Positions 58,965 through 64,000 of a stretch of DNA of 64,000 bases are shown here, piece after piece. Source of the DNA: Dryococelus australis (lineage: Eukaryota; Arthropoda; Insecta; Phasmatodea; Phasmatidae); the NCBI GenBank assembly GCA_029891345.1, contig CM056999.1, positions 28,493,418-28,557,417 on the forward strand, in the 5' to 3' direction. Under the pieces are notes generated by a model that was not told the DNA's origin, searched no databases, and worked only from the letters and a program-made list of their open reading frames with translations. The position numbers and the translations under genes are program-made. Position 1 is the stretch's first letter, and the number at the start of each line of letters is the position of its first letter.

Positions 58965-59250
58965 CTGCCATCGACTACCCTTGGCTACCTGCGCCTACCC
59001 GTGACTATCTGCGACTACCAGTGACTACCCGTTACTATCAGCGACTACCTACCCTTAAATACCCGTGACTACCGGCGACTACACGTGAATGTCTGCGACT
59101 AACCGTGATTACCTGCTACTATCTGCTACCACCCGTAAATACCTGCGACTACCTGTGACTACCCGTGATTACTTGCGACTATCCGTGACTACTTGCGACT
59201 ATTTGCAACTATCTGCGACTACCTGTGACATATTGCGACTGCTTGCGAAT
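58965..59250. repeat. Degenerate 11-bp tandem repeat
   Basis: Repeats of cctgcgactac and cgtgactac alternate for ~285 bp with substitutions. Confidence 0.8.
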
Positions 59251-59276
59251 TTATATTATTAAGATAATATTAAGAT

Positions 59277-59656
59277 CCACTGAGCCACTGCGGCCACTTT
59301 TATTATATTCCTATCTACTGAGGCACTGCGGACCCAATTGAGAGTGTTCTAGCCACTGGAACACTACAGACCCACTTGGAATTACTTTATCCACTGGGCC
59401 TCTGTGGCCTCACTTGATATACTTCTGTCCGCTGAACCAATGTGGCCCCACTTGAGATCATTCTATTCATTGAGCCGCTGCAGCCCAACATGGAACCGCT
59501 CTGGCCACTGAGTCTCTGCGGCCCCACTTGATATATTTCTATCCACTTAGCCACTGCAGCCCCACTTTGGATCGCTCTAGTCACAGGACTACTGCAGCTC
59601 CACTTGGCATTATTCTACCCGCTGAGCCTATGTGGCCCCACTTGATATATTCTTCT
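59277..59656. repeat. Minisatellite, 38-bp unit x 10, diverged but indel-free
   Basis: Unit starts (ccactgagcc or variant) fall at 59277, 59315, 59353, 59391, 59429, 59467, 59505, 59543, 59581 and 59619, all exactly 38 bp apart, although units differ at many positions (ccactgagccactgcggccc, then cacttg...attctat). 38 is not divisible by 3, so this is not coding. Confidence 0.9.
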
Positions 59657-60113
59657 TATTTCGATCTGAAGAATCTGGCTTTCTAACAGTGAAAGAATTA
59701 TAAGAATCGGCCCTGAAATTTTGGTACAGTATGCTTAGAAAGCAGCCAAGTAGCTCATTCTTCTCAGACTTGGTTTACAAATTTTGAAATTTTTCAAGGA
59801 TTCGTTTTTTCGAAATAAACATGGCCTACGTCCATATGGAATAATGGTTCTTTCAAACAGTGAAATCATTATACTAATCGGCCCTGCAGTTTGGGTAGAG
59901 CATGCTTAGAAAGCAGTCATGTAGCTCATTTTTCCCCGACTTGGTTCACAAATTTGGAAATTTGTCAAGGAATTTTTTAAAAATTAAACATAGTCTATTA
60001 CCATATGGAAAAATGTTGCTTTATAACGGTGAAAGAGTTATGAGAATCAGCCTTGTAGTTTCTGAGATTAGCCTTTACATATAAACAAATAAACTAACTA
60101 ACTCACATTACCT

Positions 60114-61380
60114 ATTAATTACATTAGATTAGATAACAGTGAAACTGTATTTAACTATTTTGTAAGCAAAAAATCCGCATACACTGTGGTGAAATTACAA
60201 TTGCGATGTCTATGAAAATTTGCTTGACATGGAGAAAAAATACACGAACGTTACAGTTTATTTTATGCTACATAGTTTCTGCAAGTTTACCCCATTCAGT
60301 GTAAAATTTTGAACACTATATATGTTACTTTACTAATTTGTACGGTAAATTTACTAGACGTAGAGTAAAAACCAAAGCAAACGAACGGTCGTAAGTGCGT
60401 AAAAATAGCCGAATTTGTTCACATTACACCTCACTACACGGACCAGCTACACTTGCCCAAAAGCTAGAGTAGTTTGCGCTGCGCAGTAACACACGTGCAG
60501 ACACAGTAGCACACATGCAGGCAGACACAGTTCGCCACGGATCAGCTCCCTCATTCCTAACTGCTGTGGAGATGGTTCACCTTCATGCTCGAAGGAGATG
60601 CCGGCCGGTGTAACAAAAGAATTTGCCCCCGAGCCAACTCTAGCGCAATTTTCGTCAAAAACAGTTACACAATGCGAGGATCGTCATTATGTCTGCAATA
60701 GTAGAGTGAGAATCTTCTGTAACCTCCCTTCACGTTACACTTAGCATACAACAAGAACACGTTCTTGTGTACGTCAAAAACGTGTTTCGTATACCATTTC
60801 AAGATGATCAACTGGCTTACTTTAGAGGTATCCATTAAATAAATACTCTATTAGGAATTAAGGAATGAAAACATATTTTGACAGCAGATAGTTAAGATAT
60901 ATCCTTACTATGATACAGTTCGGGTTAGTAAGTGTTTGGAATTTTCTTTTGTTTTAGTGAATCACTACACTTAAAAGTGACCGTAAATATGAGCTCATCT
61001 ATTGTCGTTGACGTGATACGTGTGAAGTTCTTTTAAAATGACCACTCGAAGTATCAGCAAAATAACAAGACGTTGCCGATATAAATAATGAGCATACTTT
61101 CCTCTAGATACGTGTAGATGAACTAGAAACATATGCAATACTAGTGAGCAATTACAAATACACACGTGGCATATCCGGGACTAAAACCCAGATTTCCTCA
61201 TACTGTAAGCTGGCATGCAAGCAATTGCATCCCGTAGGTAGGAATAACAACATCAACTTCTATTGTAATCAGTCTAACGGTTTGGTAGACAGCGTTTACT
61301 AACATGAAATATTTACAGAGCAATCATTTTGAAAATCAAGTGTGAGCGTCACTGTAATAATGCAAGTTTATATTCCCTAT
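60114..61380. other. Right TTTACA-motif stretch (60120-60370), then unrecognised DNA
   Basis: 60120-60370 carries gaaattacaatt, gtgtaaaattttg and 'gtacggtaaatttacta' motifs mirroring 58081-58880. 60440-60700 is GC-richer without features. Around 61160-61250 (minus) a gggttttagtcccgg B-box-like sequence hints at a SINE head. Confidence 0.35.
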
Positions 61381-61384
61381 GGTT

Positions 61385-62565
61385 GCACTACTTAGGTGAA
61401 CAATTTGATGGGAATAAGTTGACTGATCATCGAGATATGACAAACACTTAATTTTTCCATATGACACTAATCTTATAAAATCGTGGAGAAAATGGCTTTG
61501 TATAGACACATTCTATGGCTGTATTAGATACTACGATTATACCAAATTAAGTTGAAATTTGATGCATGGTTTCGTTGATATAGTGCACTAAGCTAAAATG
61601 TACCCATTGCAGCCATTTTAAAAACACGAGTCTAATACATTTTAACATTATTAAAACATGATCTATTTACATGGCCTTCCGTTGTACTACTCGGTTGCTA
61701 AATGGTATAATTCGGTATGTTAATTTCCGAGATATGACAAAATCTGGCGGATTGAAGATGCTTCGTGTAGTCACATTTTATTGCTGTAATAGATACTGCC
61801 GGCATACAAAGGTAAGATGAAATCGGTTGTACGGTTTCAAAGATGAGCGTCTGATTTACTTATAACATAAGAGTTTACATGGTCTGTCGTTGTACTACTT
61901 GCCTGCCAAATTTGGTAGTAATCGATTGGTTTGTTCCCGAGATATGTTATATAAACCTAATTCTTATTCAGCACTGTCTTGCAATATGGCAGATTAAAAA
62001 ATTATTCTTACTGGCATATTTTATGTATGTAATATATACTTATAGCATACCAAGTTTGGTCGAGATTGGATAAACTATGTGGTAGGTAAAGCAAATTAAA
62101 ATAAATATTTGTATGGCCACCATTCTGAAAGAAAAAAACCGTTAACTGTTCAAAAAGGACAAGTTTACCTGGCCTACCGTAGTATTACTTTTTAACCAAA
62201 TTTTGTGTGAATCTGTTTATTAGTTTCAGAGGTTTGATATTAAAGCTTAATTTTTTAATGTTGCTATCTTCCAAAATCACCAAACAATAACTAATACCAA
62301 TTCATAATTTCAATGCTTTCACGATCCTACTGTCAACATATCAAATTTGGTTTAAATCGATTAGATGGTTACCGAGATATGACATATCTATTAAACATTT
62401 TAATGGCTGCCATTTTGAAAATAGGCATCCGGCGTGGTCGAAATATATCGAAGTACGATGTCCTTGCAAGTACTATATGTGTACAGAATTTGGTAAAATT
62501 CTCTTCGCGTACAAAAGTTTTTAGGGACACACACACTCAGACAGCCATACTTCAACACACAGAGA

Positions 62566-62658
<93 letters not shown>

Positions 62659-62760
62659 TGATCTCACAAGCACACTTGAGAAAGTAGACTCAAAAAGCAA
62701 GTGTTAGGACAAGCTGAAATACCAACGACAATCTCGATACAATTGCCGCGAAACTTTCGC
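61385..62760 (+). repeat. R285 repeat block, ~4-5 units with terminal module
   Basis: Units carry gagatatgacaaa, 'aaaatcgtggagaaaatgg', ctgccaaatttggtagtaatcg (61908), and cataccaagtttggtcgaga (62046). It ends with ttggtaaaattctcttcgcg, tttttagggacacacacact and 'aaagtagactcaaaaagcaagtgt' (62490-62705). The CA/GA tail has expanded into a microsatellite here. Confidence 0.7.
62563..62655. repeat. (GA)n microsatellite within the R285 tail
   Basis: Over 40 ga repeats with one gata interruption, at the position where other R285 copies have a short acacaca/agacag tract. Confidence 0.95.
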
Positions 62761-63116
62761 TTGTTATGTGTCAAATTTTAATGACATTGGCACAGGCATG
62801 CACTTAGATGGATGGGGAGATTGTAAGTATTGGTAACAGACGAGTGGCGTCTGACGATACGTTCAAACATAATAGCGCGTGGCCAAACTTAACAAGCGAC
62901 AACGTAGGCGTTAACTGTTAATGTGAAAATAACAATGACATAGATTGGGGAGCTATTTATCTAATTTAAAGGTAAATTAAAATTTCTCGTGTATTTTTTG
63001 AATGACTTTTGCAGGTAAGCTGTGAATGAAGAAATTGTTATTCCCAACTTACGCCATAGCGAATATTTGTTTCCTGTTGATCACAGACTCTAAAAAATAC
63101 TGACACAGCAAACTAT
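62761..63116. other. No recognised feature
   Basis: Unique-looking AT-rich DNA. Confidence 0.35.
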
Positions 63117-63293
63117 TGGCGTTTTCCACTTGCTTGAAAGCGATTGCGAGTGGAAGCCTTGCCATGACTGCCCGGAGCGAGTGCTGTGTTTACAACACCG
63201 GACGAAAACTGACTCCACTTGGCGCGAGTTCCGGTAACTGGAAGACGCAAAACTCGACCGGTGAGCACCCAGTGCAGTAAGTGGAAAACGCCA
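63117..63293. mobile_element. TIR miniature element, 177 bp, TAT duplication
   Basis: Perfect 15-bp TIRs (tggcgttttccactt ... aagtggaaaacgcca) flanked by TAT at 63114-63116 and 63294-63296. Interior GC-rich, with gcgagt/actcgc motifs repeated inside. Non-coding; the 66-codon minus-strand frame is chance. Superfamily unknown; a 3-bp duplication would be compatible with PIF/Harbinger. Confidence 0.75.
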
Positions 63294-63296
63294 TAT

Positions 63297-63589
63297 GTAG
63301 AAACATCAAACACGGAAGTAGTTAGTCAGTGTTGCTAGGAAACGGTCCGAACATAGCAAACCATATTAAACTACGCCTGGTAACTAGGCACCGGAACAAC
63401 TAGCTCGTAGATTTCATCGACAAGCCAAAGTTGAAACACTTCGTACAGTTGTGATAATTCTGCAGTTTGGTAACAGCTAACTGCTCAAGAGAAATGTGAC
63501 GGCAGTGACGTGAGTGTAGAAGCAGTCTACTGAAGATAAATTAAAATTATGCCCTTTCTAAGCAACAATTTCACGATATGAAAATTATT
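63297..63589. other. No recognised feature
   Basis: Nothing assignable. Confidence 0.35.
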
Positions 63590-63770
63590 CTTCACGTGAG
63601 CAGGTGATAATGGAGGAGCAGTGGAATGCAAAGGCAGGGTAAACGGGAGATCGCCGAGGAAACCAGCCCACCAGCGACATGATCCAGCACGAGTCCCACA
63701 TGTGAAAACGCGGAAGCGACCTCGTTGGGAATGGAAGGGGTTGGGAGGCTAGCTCTATAGTCGACCGCGG
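63590..63770 (+). repeat. SINE-like dispersed repeat (S1), copy 4
   Basis: 'gcagggtaaacgggagatcgccgaggaaaccagccca', gacatgatccagcacgagtc, 'cacatgtgaaaacgcggaagcgacctcg' and 'tgggaatgga' follow the order of copy 3. Confidence 0.6.
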
Positions 63771-64000
63771 TCCCAATATGGCATGTAAGACAGATTTTAA
63801 CCCTTTCAGCTGCTCTTTAAGTAGTGGTTTCAGATGTTAGGAATTAAATATTCATAAATAGTGCTGTACTAAACATAATTCCTGTTACTCTCTGTTCAGC
63901 GCCGTTGATCATTTGACCATAGATTAACTGATCTCGCTGGCTGCGCACAAACAATCTCCGTGTCCCAACACTGAACTTTTTTTCTGCCAACACAACTAGC
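63771..64000. other. No recognised gene; short repeat shared with 54708-54775
   Basis: 63937-63998 (gcgcacaaacaatctccgtg ... ctgccaacacaac) resembles 54708-54775. Otherwise unremarkable. Confidence 0.35.

Larger units (their letters stand above)
58885..60113 (+). mobile_element. Retroposon-like domain (RTE-type 3' region), swollen by tandem repeats
   Basis: Opens with ctagcagctcgccattgctt cgctcagg, the 'gcccgcggcttcgc' type start common to many invertebrate repeats, and closes with agattagcctttacatataa acaaataaactaactaactc, the matching end of such repeats (LINE 3' regions of RTE type share it). Between ~59660 and 60075 a ~170-bp segment (tctttctaacagtgaaagaa...ggccctg) occurs three times. 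Two minisatellites occupy the middle. No ORF. Confidence 0.55.

Overview
This is an AT-rich, intron- or intergenic-type stretch of an animal genome, most likely an arthropod and probably an insect with a large, repeat-rich genome. The reasons are spliceosomal splice sites around one short exon, pogo-type transposons with a C-terminal zinc finger, a BEL/Pao retrotransposon fossil, Polinton-like elements, many TIR miniature elements and abundant TA, GA and minisatellite repeats. Species cannot be read from it. Almost all of the window is layered repeats. Only one short exon (28019-28111, minus strand) looks like a living host gene; its neighbours in that gene were not found.

Layout: 1-3000 is a block of degenerate ~285-bp repeat units invaded by a 1.2-kb TIR element, followed by a 35-bp x 9 minisatellite. 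Region 3380-5690 has no recognised gene. Positions 5694-14950 hold an older element split by Polinton-like element A (6171-14210, TIRs ~0.87 kb, near-perfect 6-bp target duplication). A carries a pogo transposase fragment and a 416-bp MITE. Element B (16874-27697) ends in the same AGTAGTA termini with a perfect 6-bp duplication (TACAAT). It is a giant palindrome: two ~3-kb arms facing away from a ~570-bp spacer, each with its own CCAAT/TATA promoter and a decayed gene with a C2H2-finger head and a segment resembling the N-terminal part of Polinton-type DNA polymerase proteins. The right arm is split by a ~4.1-kb insertion flanked by an 11-bp repeat.

28000-42990 contains the exon, five MITE copies or fragments, a 28-bp and a 37-bp x 14 minisatellite, a near-perfect hairpin MITE and long unrecognised stretches. 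42995-45468 is a pogo transposon with both ends intact and a decayed transposase. 45690-47700 is a reversed block of the ~285-bp repeat, and 47710-50405 a broken BEL/Pao element. 50406-64000 is mostly unrecognised DNA with a possible Cys-rich coding remnant (52964-53224), a retroposon-like domain swollen by an 11-bp and a strictly in-register 38-bp x 10 tandem repeat, another ~285-bp block, small MITEs and SINE-like repeats.

There is no operon or pathway here. The most interesting material is the architecture of the AGTAGTA element family: palindromic arms, divergent promoters, and ends studded with AGGTCA nuclear-receptor-like half-sites and GCCAT/AAGATGG YY1/Pho-like motifs.
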